30,633 nt of DNA, from the NCBI GenBank assembly GCA_946183175.1, contig CAMHBH010000005.1, forward strand, positions 1 to 30,633, read 5' to 3'. The stretch comes from an uncultured Oscillibacter sp. (GTDB taxonomy: Bacteria; Bacillota; Clostridia; Oscillospirales; Oscillospiraceae). Below are positions 7,346-13,788 of this stretch, piece by piece. The translations under genes were made by a program, and so were the position numbers. The first letter of the stretch is position 1; every line of letters begins with the position of its first letter. Under the pieces are notes generated by a model. The model saw only the letters and a list, made by a program, of their open reading frames with translations, had not been told where the DNA came from and did no database searches.

Positions 7346-7816
7346 TCAGGCGGAGGCGGCGCGCGCTCTCCCGGTCAGATGGAACAGGACGGAAATCAGC
7401 GCACAGCCGGCGGCCACGCCGCAGGTATCCAGAAGCACGTCGGCGACGCTTGGCGCGCGTCCCGCCGAGAAATGCTGGTGGAACTCGTCGAGCGCCGCGC
7501 AAAGCATACCCGTTACGACGACGCCCGGCACGGCGGGGAGGCGCCGCTGATACGTGGACAGTCCGCGCAGTCCGACGCCCAGGACGCAGTAGAGGGTAAA
7601 GTGCGCGAGCTTGCGGAGGACGCGGTGCAGAAACGGGATTCCCAGTGCGGAGAGCGGCGGAAAGACGGACAGGATATGGTGTAAAATCAGCAAACTGAGG
7701 GAGCCGGATGTCTCGGCGTCCTGCGAGGAAAAGAAGAACGTGGACAGAAGCGGGAACGCCGTCAGCGCGACCCACAGCGCCAGGGGCGGGGCATTGCGTA
7801 CCGGGGAACTTTTCAA
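7346..7816 (-). CDS. VanZ-like membrane protein
   Basis: About 156 residues with four predicted membrane helices. The VanZ-like family signature is clear: RKLAHFTLYCVLGVGL in the middle and DEFHQHFSAGRAPSVADVLLDTCG towards the end. VanZ is linked to teicoplanin resistance, but most chromosomal homologues are of unknown function. I take TTG at 7816 as the start because GGGAGG lies 7 bases before it; an ATG at 7831 is in frame but has GGAG directly against it. It begins 15-30 bases after glmM ends, so it is very likely in the glmM operon. Confidence 0.87.
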   Translation of the reverse strand: MKSSPVRNAPPLALWVALTAFPLLSTFFFSSQDAETSGSLSLLILHHILSVFPPLSALGIPFLHRVLRKLAHFTLYCVLGVGLRGLSTYQRRLPAVPGVVVTGMLCAALDEFHQHFSAGRAPSVADVLLDTCGVAAGCALISVLFHLTGRARAASA

Positions 7817-7845
7817 GAAAACGCCTCCCATACTCCGGGGCGCGT

Positions 7846-9234
7846 TCACTCGACCGCGTAGCCCCGGCTTTTGATGACCTTCACCACGTCGTTGACGTAC
7901 TGCCAGCACAACGCGCCGGTTTCGGCCTCCACCATGACGCGCACGAGCGGTTCCGTGCCCGATTCCCGGACTAGAATCCGCCCGCTGTCGCCGAGCGCGG
8001 ATTCCACGGCCCGCACGCTTTCCAGTACGGCCTCGTCGGCCATCGCGGCGGCCTTGTCGTATACTTCCACGTTTACGAGCAGTTGCGGGTAAATCGTCAG
8101 GCCCTCGCTTAATTTGCTCATGGGGCAGTTTTTCGCGCACAGTACCTCCATCAGCTTCAGGGACGTTAAAATTCCGTCTCCGGTGTTGGCGTACTTCGTG
8201 AAGATGATGTGTCCGGACTGCTCCCCGCCGAGGCGGCAGTTGTGCTTGACCATGTACTCATACACGTACTTGTCGCCCACGGCGGTTTTCGCGTAGCCGA
8301 TACCGGCGGCGTCGAGGGCCTTGTAGAGCCCGAAATTGCTCATGACGGTTGTCACAATGGTGTTGACGACGAGCTTGCCGCGCTCCTGCATGTACTTCCC
8401 GTAGATGTACAGGATGTGGTCGCCCGTGATGACCTGCCCCTTCTCGTCGACGCACAGACAGCGGTCGGCGTCGCCGTCGTAGGCGAAACCCACGTCGCAC
8501 CGGTTTTCGACGACGAACCTTTGCAGGCCTTCCAGGTGCGTAGACCCGGCGTTCTCGTTGATATTCAGGCCGTTGGGTTCGGCGTTGATGACGAGCGTTT
8601 TCGCGCCGAGCGCCTCAAAGACGGCTTTCGCTTCCTCCCAGGCCGCGCCGTTGGCGCAGTCCAGGGCGACGGTCTTTCCCTTAAAGGAGTACATGCCCAG
8701 CGAAATCAGGTATCCCATGTAGCGGTTGCGCCCGCTGGTGTAGTCGACCGTGCGCCCGATTTTGTCGCGCAGGGCGAAGGGGATTTCGACCCACGTCCGC
8801 CCGAAGGCCTCCACGGAGCCGTCTAGATAGGCCTCCACGAGCGAAATGGTCTCCTCATCCATTTTCTCGCCGTGGGAGTTCAGGAGTTTGATTCCGTTGT
8901 CCTGGTAGGGGTTGTGGGACGCGGAAATCATGATTCCGCAGTCGAAGGCGTCGACGCGGCAGATGTACGACACGGAGGGCGTCGTGGTGACGTGGAGCAG
9001 GTAGGCGTCGGCCCCGGAGGCAATCAGCCCCGCCACAAGCGAGAACTCGAACATATAGGACGAGCGGCGGGTGTCCTTGCCGATGACGATACGGACGTTA
9101 TCGGATTCCCCGGCGCGGCGCTTGAGTTCGCCGAAGTACCAGCCGAGGAAGCGCCCGATTCTGTAGGCGTGGTCGGCGGTCAGGGTCTTGTTGGCCTCCC
9201 CGCGGAAGCCGTCCGTCCCAAAATATTTACCCAT
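7846..9234 (-). CDS. glmM: Phosphoglucosamine mutase
   Basis: Converts glucosamine 6-phosphate to glucosamine 1-phosphate, an essential step to UDP-GlcNAc and so to peptidoglycan. 462 residues, slightly longer than the usual 445-450. Motifs in order: N-terminal GKYFGTDGFRGEAN, the phosphoserine loop ISASHNP (active Ser at about 106), the metal loop DGDADRC, the sugar-specificity loop GGEQSGHI, and the phosphate-binding RESGTEPLVRVMVE near the C terminus. Its ATG directly abuts the stop codon of the preceding gene (TAA-ATG), which indicates translational coupling. It sits in an operon with a GlmU-like beta-helix protein and the VanZ-like gene. Confidence 0.97.
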   Translation of the reverse strand: MGKYFGTDGFRGEANKTLTADHAYRIGRFLGWYFGELKRRAGESDNVRIVIGKDTRRSSYMFEFSLVAGLIASGADAYLLHVTTTPSVSYICRVDAFDCGIMISASHNPYQDNGIKLLNSHGEKMDEETISLVEAYLDGSVEAFGRTWVEIPFALRDKIGRTVDYTSGRNRYMGYLISLGMYSFKGKTVALDCANGAAWEEAKAVFEALGAKTLVINAEPNGLNINENAGSTHLEGLQRFVVENRCDVGFAYDGDADRCLCVDEKGQVITGDHILYIYGKYMQERGKLVVNTIVTTVMSNFGLYKALDAAGIGYAKTAVGDKYVYEYMVKHNCRLGGEQSGHIIFTKYANTGDGILTSLKLMEVLCAKNCPMSKLSEGLTIYPQLLVNVEVYDKAAAMADEAVLESVRAVESALGDSGRILVRESGTEPLVRVMVEAETGALCWQYVNDVVKVIKSRGYAVE

Positions 9235-9915
9235 TTACGAAGCCTCCCATTCTTTCTGTCTCCGGACAATCACGCCCCCGGTTTTCACGATACTGTCGGC
9301 GGGAATCACGCCGCGCACGCAGTTGACCGGGTAGACGCTCACGCGGCGGCCCAGTACGCACCCCGGATTCAGCACGGAGTTGCAGCCGACCTCCACGCCG
9401 TCGCCCAGAATCGCGCCGAATTTTTTCAGCCCGGTCTCTATGGGCGGTTCGGACTTGACGGTGACGAGCGTCTTGTCGCTCTTGACGTTGCTGGTAATGC
9501 TCCCGGCCCCCATGTGGGCGCGGTAGCCGAGGACGCTGTCGCCGACGTAGTTGTAGTGGGGCGTCTGGACGTTGTCGAAGAGAATCACGTTTTTGAGTTC
9601 GACGGAGTTGCCGACGACGCACTCCGCGCCGACGAGCGCCGAACCGCGCACGAACGCGCCGTGGCGGACTTCCGTCCCGGGGCCGATGACGCAAGGGCCG
9701 CCCAGGAACGCGGTCGGGGCGACGGTTGCGGTCTCGTGAACCCAGACGGAGGGCGAGAGTTGCTTGTAGTCGGTGCCGAGCGCGGAGGCCAGCGAGAGAA
9801 TGAACGCGCTGATTTCGGGCAGGGCCTCCCAGGGGAATGTAAACTTTTCCAGCAGGGGAACCGCCAGCGTATGCGACAGGTCCAGAAGCGCCGGAACAGT
9901 CAAGGAATCGCGCAT
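9235..9915 (-). CDS. Left-handed beta-helix protein, GlmU C-terminal-like, no uridylyltransferase domain
   Basis: 226 residues. After about 55 helical residues comes a series of hexapeptide repeats (for example ATVAPTAFLGGPCVIGPGTEV, then AFVRGSALVGAECVVGNSVEL), which build a left-handed beta-helix as in GlmU and related acyltransferases. The stretch HYNYVGDSVLGYRAHMGAGSITSNVKSDK closely matches the acetyltransferase region of GlmU, including a candidate catalytic His in the HYNYVGD segment. The N-terminal pyrophosphorylase domain of GlmU is absent. The start at 9915 has AAAGGAG upstream, and the in-frame ATG at 10005 overlaps the promoter. Coupling to glmM suggests glucosamine 1-phosphate acetylation or a scaffold role (inference). 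Confidence 0.85.
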   Translation of the reverse strand: MRDSLTVPALLDLSHTLAVPLLEKFTFPWEALPEISAFILSLASALGTDYKQLSPSVWVHETATVAPTAFLGGPCVIGPGTEVRHGAFVRGSALVGAECVVGNSVELKNVILFDNVQTPHYNYVGDSVLGYRAHMGAGSITSNVKSDKTLVTVKSEPPIETGLKKFGAILGDGVEVGCNSVLNPGCVLGRRVSVYPVNCVRGVIPADSIVKTGGVIVRRQKEWEAS

Positions 9916-9976
9916 AGAGAAAATCAAGCTCCTTTCGGTAAACGTCGCGAAAACAGAGAAAAAGTCATGCCGTAAT

Positions 9977-10005
9977 AGTATACAACGGCGAAAGCCGGAT
10001 AGCAA
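9977..10005 (-). promoter_or_regulatory. Sigma-A promoter of the beta-helix/glmM operon
   Basis: On the minus strand: TTGCTA (10005-10000), 17-base spacer, TATACT (9982-9977). The expected start lies about 55 bases before the chosen ATG at 9915. Confidence 0.78.
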
Positions 10006-10130
10006 GTGTCATTTTAATTCGATTTTTGCCGGGATTTGGAAACCGGAAACCACAGTTTTTACGCTCTCCCGGCCCGGACAGGCGCGAATTTCGACAAAAG
10101 ACGCGGCTTTTACAATATTTGGGCGGCAAA

Positions 10131-10850
10131 TCAGCCGAGCGCCACGTCCAGCGCCATCATGAGCAAAAATCCGGACAAATAGCCGCAGGTTCCGGCGCGG
10201 CTCCGGGATTGCGGCGTCAGCTCCTCCACGGTGACGTAGAGCATGGCCCCGGCGGCGAAACTCAACAGCCACGGCATAAGGGACTGTGCGAACGCCGCCG
10301 CGCCCACGGAGAGCAGTCCGAACAGCGGCTCGACCGCCCCGGAGAGCGCGCCGTACAGGAATGCCCGCGCCCTGTCGCCGCGCCCGCGGCAGAGCGGAAT
10401 CGACACCGCCGCGCCTTCGGGGAAGTTCTGGATTCCGATTCCGAACGCCAGCGCCGCCGCCCCCGCCACGGAACCGCACGCGCACGCCAGCCCTACGGCC
10501 ATTCCTTCGGGGATGTTGTGCAGGGTGATAGCGGTCATTAAGAGCGTACCCCGACGGCGCGTGGCGGTCACGGATTCCAGCGCGGAGAGGAACACGGCCC
10601 CGGAGAGTATGCCCAGCGTGGGCGGAATCCATACCGGGAACAGGCCGTCGGCCTCCGTCTGCTCCATCGCCGGAATAAGTAAACTCCAGACAGAGGCGGC
10701 GGTCATGACGCCCCCCGCGAATCCCAGCATGATTTTCTGGAATCGCGGGCGGGGTTCCCCGGGGAGAAAGAATACCATCGCGGCCCCGAGGGCCGTCATC
10801 AGGAACGTAAAACCGGTGCCCAGCGCGGCCCGGCAAAGTGCCAGTTTCAT
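10131..10850 (-). CDS. ZIP-family metal transporter
   Basis: 239 residues, eight predicted membrane helices, of the GufA/ZupT branch that imports zinc and sometimes iron, manganese or other divalent metals. The metal path shows as HNIPEGMAVG in helix 4 and QNFPEGAAV in helix 5. The cytosolic loop between helices 3 and 4 is short and lacks the His-rich stretch of many ZIPs. AAGGAGGGGAC lies just before this ATG; the in-frame ATG at 11003 is far upstream without a site. It is monocistronic. Possible metal-dependent control is not shown by any motif I can name, though an inverted repeat lies upstream at 10917-10928. Confidence 0.92.
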   Translation of the reverse strand: MKLALCRAALGTGFTFLMTALGAAMVFFLPGEPRPRFQKIMLGFAGGVMTAASVWSLLIPAMEQTEADGLFPVWIPPTLGILSGAVFLSALESVTATRRRGTLLMTAITLHNIPEGMAVGLACACGSVAGAAALAFGIGIQNFPEGAAVSIPLCRGRGDRARAFLYGALSGAVEPLFGLLSVGAAAFAQSLMPWLLSFAAGAMLYVTVEELTPQSRSRAGTCGYLSGFLLMMALDVALG

Positions 10851-10899
10851 ATGTCCCCTCCTTAAGCAATCCAAAAAAATATTGTAGAGGCCGTTCCGC

Positions 10900-11010
10900 T
10901 TGACAGTTCTCCTTGAATCCTTTAGGATATACTTAGAGAAAGGCGGGAGGCACTCCGCATATTTTGTCATCATGATTTTTCTAGACGGAATAAAAATTCC
11001 CAATCATGAT
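10900..11010 (+). promoter_or_regulatory. Intergenic region with outward promoter and nested inverted repeats
   Basis: TTGACA (10900-10905), 17 bases, TAGGAT (10923-10928) forms a plus-strand promoter pointing away from the ZIP gene. Its -10 is covered by the palindrome ATCCT-TT-AGGAT (10917-10928). Downstream, ATCATGATT (10969-10977) pairs with AATCATGAT (11002-11010), and inside it GGAAT (10987-10991) pairs with ATTCC (10996-11000). A GGGAGG box precedes a 15-codon ORF starting at 10972. No known gene follows on the plus strand, so this may be a small RNA, a mini-ORF or an operator region. The gap 10851-11146 holds no other gene. Confidence 0.4.
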
Positions 11011-11052
11011 GTGGGTTGAAATAGAACAGTATACGCGGGGACGCGCCGCGCC

Positions 11053-11119
11053 GTGACAAAACCGCCGCGCGCTTCCGCCAGTGCCGCGGTATTTTTGCGC
11101 GGTGACAAAACCGCCGCGC
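11053..11119. repeat. 18-base direct repeat pair
   Basis: GTGACAAAACCGCCGCGC occurs at 11053-11070 and again at 11102-11119, 49 bases apart. The second copy is part of the terminator hairpin, so the first may be a duplicated, decayed terminator arm. Confidence 0.8.
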
Positions 11120-11142
11120 CGGGGCTTCCGGTACGGCGGTTT
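11104..11142 (-). terminator. Terminator of the solute-binding protein gene
   Basis: Arms AAACCGCCG (11108-11116) and CGGCGGTTT (11134-11142). On the minus strand the hairpin is followed by TTTTGTC. It lies directly after the stop codon of the lipoprotein gene. Confidence 0.75.
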
Positions 11143-11146
11143 CGGT

Positions 11147-12592
11147 TTACGGTACTTCTTCGGCGGGGCCGTCGGGGCGGGCCTCCCCGGCGAGTAAGGC
11201 TTCGGCGCGTTTCTGCGCGTCGTCGAGGGCCTCCGTTACCTTCTTGCGGCCCGCCATGACTTTCCAGAGTTCCTCCCCTAAAATGTCGCACATCCCGGGC
11301 CACTCCGTCAAAGACGGTACATAACGGCTCTGTTCGAGCGCCGTACAGAGCTTCGCGTAGTGGGGGTAGGACTTTTGCAGTTCGGGGGCTTGCAGGACGG
11401 AGTAGCGGCAGGGCGTGAGGCCGGACGAGAGGAAATTCCGCTGAATGTTCGGGTTCGTCAGGTATTCGAGCAGGCGTTCGGCCTCCTCGGGGTGCTGACT
11501 TCCCGCCGGAATCCCCAGTCCCCACAGGGTACAAGTGCCTGTCGCGTGGGGCTCCCCGCCGGAAGTCTCCTTGCCGGGGAAGGAAATGTACGTCGCGGCG
11601 CTTTTCGGGGAAAGCGGGTACCAGTCGGAACAGATAAAGCCCACGGCGGCCCGCCCGCTGTCGACGGCGGAGAGCAAGTCGGAATGGGTGAGGGCCTTCC
11701 CGGTGGCGGTTAATTCTAGGAAGAAGTTGACCGCGTCCTGAAACTTCTTCGTGTAGATGGAAGGCTTGCCGTTCTGGTCGACGAACCAGCCGTCGAAACT
11801 GCGCAGAATCGGGAGGAAATCGAGCGTGACGCGCTCCTCGTGCGTCTGGTGGTACGCGAACCCGATTTCGCCGCGCGCTTTGGCGGCCTTGCAGACGGAA
11901 AGCAGGTTTTGCAGGCTCTGGATTCTGTCCGTAGAGCTCCCGGAGGCAATCAGCGACTGTTTATTGCACAGTAAGACCGTCGCGTTGGCGTACCACGGCG
12001 CGAGGAAATAGGTACTCCCGTCGGTGCAGATGTCCATGACGGCGGGGACGAAATCGCCGTCGGGGCGGTAGCCCAGCGCGCTCAGACTGGCGAGGGCGTC
12101 CGCCTTCCGGAACTCCGGCATACCGGAACTGTGTACCATGATGAGGTCACAGTCGGCGGTGCCGCCGGCGAGCGCGTCGTGTAACTCGTCTCTGGACAGC
12201 TCCCGGACTTCGCAGACGACGTGATTCCCCTGCTCAAAGGCCGGGAGTTCGGCCCGGACGGCCTCGGCCCACGCGCCCGACAGTAACGCGACTGTCAACG
12301 GCACGGGCGGCTCCTCGGGCGTCGGCGGGATTCCGTCCGGCGTCGGCGCGGGCGCGGCGTCGACTTCGCTTTCGGCGTCGGTCTCGGTGGTGTCGGCGTC
12401 GTCGACGGCGGGCTCGGGCGTCGTGACTTCCCCGCCCGGGCCGATGACAATGGCGTTTTCGGTGTCGCCGTCGGCGACAAAGACGGCGGTCGGGCTGTCC
12501 GCGCCCCCGATTACCTCGACTGACTTGCAGGCCGTCAGAGAGCATAACAGCGTGAGAACCAGCAGACAAAGCGGCAATAATTTTTTGTTCAT
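11147..12592 (-). CDS. Extracellular solute-binding lipoprotein (family 1-like), orphan
   Basis: 481 residues. It starts with a lipoprotein signal (MNKKLLPLCLLVLTLLCSLTAC), the lipobox LTAC giving a lipidated Cys. A short segment VIGGADSPTAVFVA follows, then an acidic, Pro-rich linker (to about residue 100), then a domain with the layout of sugar-type ABC substrate-binding proteins: a VALLSGAWAEAVRAELPAFEQ start, a DLIMVHSSGMPEF strand, and a C-terminal helix region with ERLLEYLTNPNIQRNFL. GGGAGGA precedes the ATG at 12592. There is no permease or ATPase gene beside it, so either the partners are elsewhere or it serves as a sensor. The ligand cannot be told from sequence. Confidence 0.85.
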   Translation of the reverse strand: MNKKLLPLCLLVLTLLCSLTACKSVEVIGGADSPTAVFVADGDTENAIVIGPGGEVTTPEPAVDDADTTETDAESEVDAAPAPTPDGIPPTPEEPPVPLTVALLSGAWAEAVRAELPAFEQGNHVVCEVRELSRDELHDALAGGTADCDLIMVHSSGMPEFRKADALASLSALGYRPDGDFVPAVMDICTDGSTYFLAPWYANATVLLCNKQSLIASGSSTDRIQSLQNLLSVCKAAKARGEIGFAYHQTHEERVTLDFLPILRSFDGWFVDQNGKPSIYTKKFQDAVNFFLELTATGKALTHSDLLSAVDSGRAAVGFICSDWYPLSPKSAATYISFPGKETSGGEPHATGTCTLWGLGIPAGSQHPEEAERLLEYLTNPNIQRNFLSSGLTPCRYSVLQAPELQKSYPHYAKLCTALEQSRYVPSLTEWPGMCDILGEELWKVMAGRKKVTEALDDAQKRAEALLAGEARPDGPAEEVP

Positions 12593-12684
12593 GGCGCGTC
12601 CTCCCGTAATTTTATTCCGCGCATAGGGTAGCATATTCCCCGGGAAAATGCAAGAATTTTTTAGAAATGGCAAGATTTGGAAAT

Positions 12685-12713
12685 AAAAGCGCCCCGGCGC
12701 GAGGCCGGGACGC
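12685..12713 (-). terminator. Terminator of the CBS-domain gene
   Basis: Minus-strand hairpin from arms 12704-12713 and 12689-12698 (GCGCCCCGGC on the plus strand), one G-U pair, followed on the minus strand by TTTTATTT. It begins three bases after the stop codon. Confidence 0.85.
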
Positions 12714-12716
12714 CGT

Positions 12717-13157
12717 TCAGCCGATATTCTCTAAGGGCCGCTCCTGTTCCTTCCCGTAGGCGAAATAGCGGAGAATGTCCTTGCGAACGATGATTCCAAT
12801 GAAATGGTCGGTGTCGTCGACGACTGGGACGAAGTTCTGGTTGATGACGGAGTGCATAAGCTCCTCCATACTCACGGTAATGCGGACGGGGCGGTAGTTG
12901 TCGACCCGGAGGATGTCCCGAATCCGCAGTTGTTCCAGATTCGCCCGGAAGCCGGAACGCAGGGCCATGCGTTCGTCGAGCAGGTGCCAGAGGAAGTCGC
13001 CCTCGCTGACCGTGCCGACGTACTGCCCGCCGCGCGTGATTACCGGAATGGCGCTGTAGCCGTTCCGGCGCATTTTCTCCAGTCCCTGACGGAAGGTGAA
13101 ATCCTCGTAGAGGTAGGCCACGCTCACCTTGGGAAGAAGAAAATAAGCAATGTTCAC
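12717..13157 (-). CDS. Two-CBS-domain protein
   Basis: 146 residues consisting only of a CBS pair (Bateman module), which usually binds adenine nucleotides and acts as an energy or second-messenger sensor. The first CBS covers about residues 8-70 (FTFRQGLEKMRRNGYSAIPVITRGGQYVGTVSEGDFLWHL) and the second about 85-140 (SMEELMHSVINQNFVPVVDDTDHFIGIIVRKDILRYF). No effector domain is attached. I choose GTG at 13157 because the protein then begins VNIAYFLLPK, the usual N terminus of this family, with GGGGG about 9 bases upstream; the longer frame from an ATG at 13337 crosses a palindromic operator and is unlikely. It is monocistronic. Confidence 0.86.
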   Translation of the reverse strand: MNIAYFLLPKVSVAYLYEDFTFRQGLEKMRRNGYSAIPVITRGGQYVGTVSEGDFLWHLLDERMALRSGFRANLEQLRIRDILRVDNYRPVRITVSMEELMHSVINQNFVPVVDDTDHFIGIIVRKDILRYFAYGKEQERPLENIG

Positions 13158-13193
13158 AAAATACCCCCATTCGTCTGTTTTCGGATACACATA

Positions 13194-13216
13194 GTTGTAC
13201 ACTTGTAGTGTACAAC
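13194..13216. promoter_or_regulatory. Perfect palindrome, probable operator
   Basis: GTTGTACACT (13194-13203), spacer TGT, AGTGTACAAC (13207-13216): ten-base arms with no mismatch. It lies 37 bases upstream of the CBS-gene start and within its likely promoter region. The binding protein is unknown; the TGTACA core does not match an operator I can name with confidence. Confidence 0.7.
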
Positions 13217-13452
13217 ATTTCCGGGGAAATTTGTAGACGAATTGCGAAATTCCCGTGGGTGTGGCGTAGAAATTCAGGGCTGTCGTTTGTGCGTTTCGAC
13301 GAACGCCCCGCCGAAGTAAGCTGGAAATGGCGCGCAACTTGTCCGGGCGGCGATGGCGGCGTCAGGTTATCCGTTGTTGCGACCGCGTAAATCTTGGAAA
13401 CTGCTGTATGTGCGGGTATGTGGAAAGAGGATTCTGGAATATAAAAATGTTC

Positions 13453-13481
13453 TTGTCACAAAGGGAAAAACTTGGTATAAT
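13453..13481 (+). promoter_or_regulatory. Sigma-A promoter of the mcrBC operon
   Basis: TTGTCA (13453-13458), 17-base spacer, TATAAT (13476-13481). The best promoter match in this part of the window; transcription should begin near 13488, leaving a 300-base leader before the preferred mcrB start. Confidence 0.82.
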
Positions 13482-13488
13482 CCGTGTC

Positions 13489-13788
13489 AGGATGGGGCGC
13501 AAGGCGGCGATGTGATGGATTTTCGGGAGAAATGCCCCGGAATAGCGGGAGCGGCGTTAGAGGATACATAACATGTCGGAAGTTATCGCGGCGGCGATTG
13601 CGGGCGCGTTACAGGGCAGGTCGCAATTCTTTTCCGCGACCGTTTCCGGGGCGGATAGCGTGGGTAGAGGACATCCGCGCATTTACGACGCCGACACGTT
13701 CGGGGCTTTACGAGGCTTCGGAAACAGCCGGCGCGGCAGGGCCCCGCTACGCAAAGAATCTGCCTGCCTGTGGAGGAGAGGAAGAGGG
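13489..13788 (+). other. mcrBC leader with possible N-terminal extension or leader ORF
   Basis: No recognised gene. An ATG at 13573, with AGAGGA 8-9 bases upstream, opens in frame with mcrB and would add 72 residues (starting MSEVIAAAIAGALQGR, ending in an Arg/Gly-rich stretch) with no family resemblance. A second frame is open from 13484 to 13792 and ends four bases into the preferred mcrB start. Either could be a leader peptide. The preceding 13217-13452 holds no gene that I recognise either. Confidence 0.4.

Noticed and set aside
8872..9975. Long plus-strand open frame of 367 codons
   Set aside because: It runs antisense through glmM and the beta-helix gene and reads as Val/Asp/His-rich low-complexity sequence typical of GC-rich shadows.
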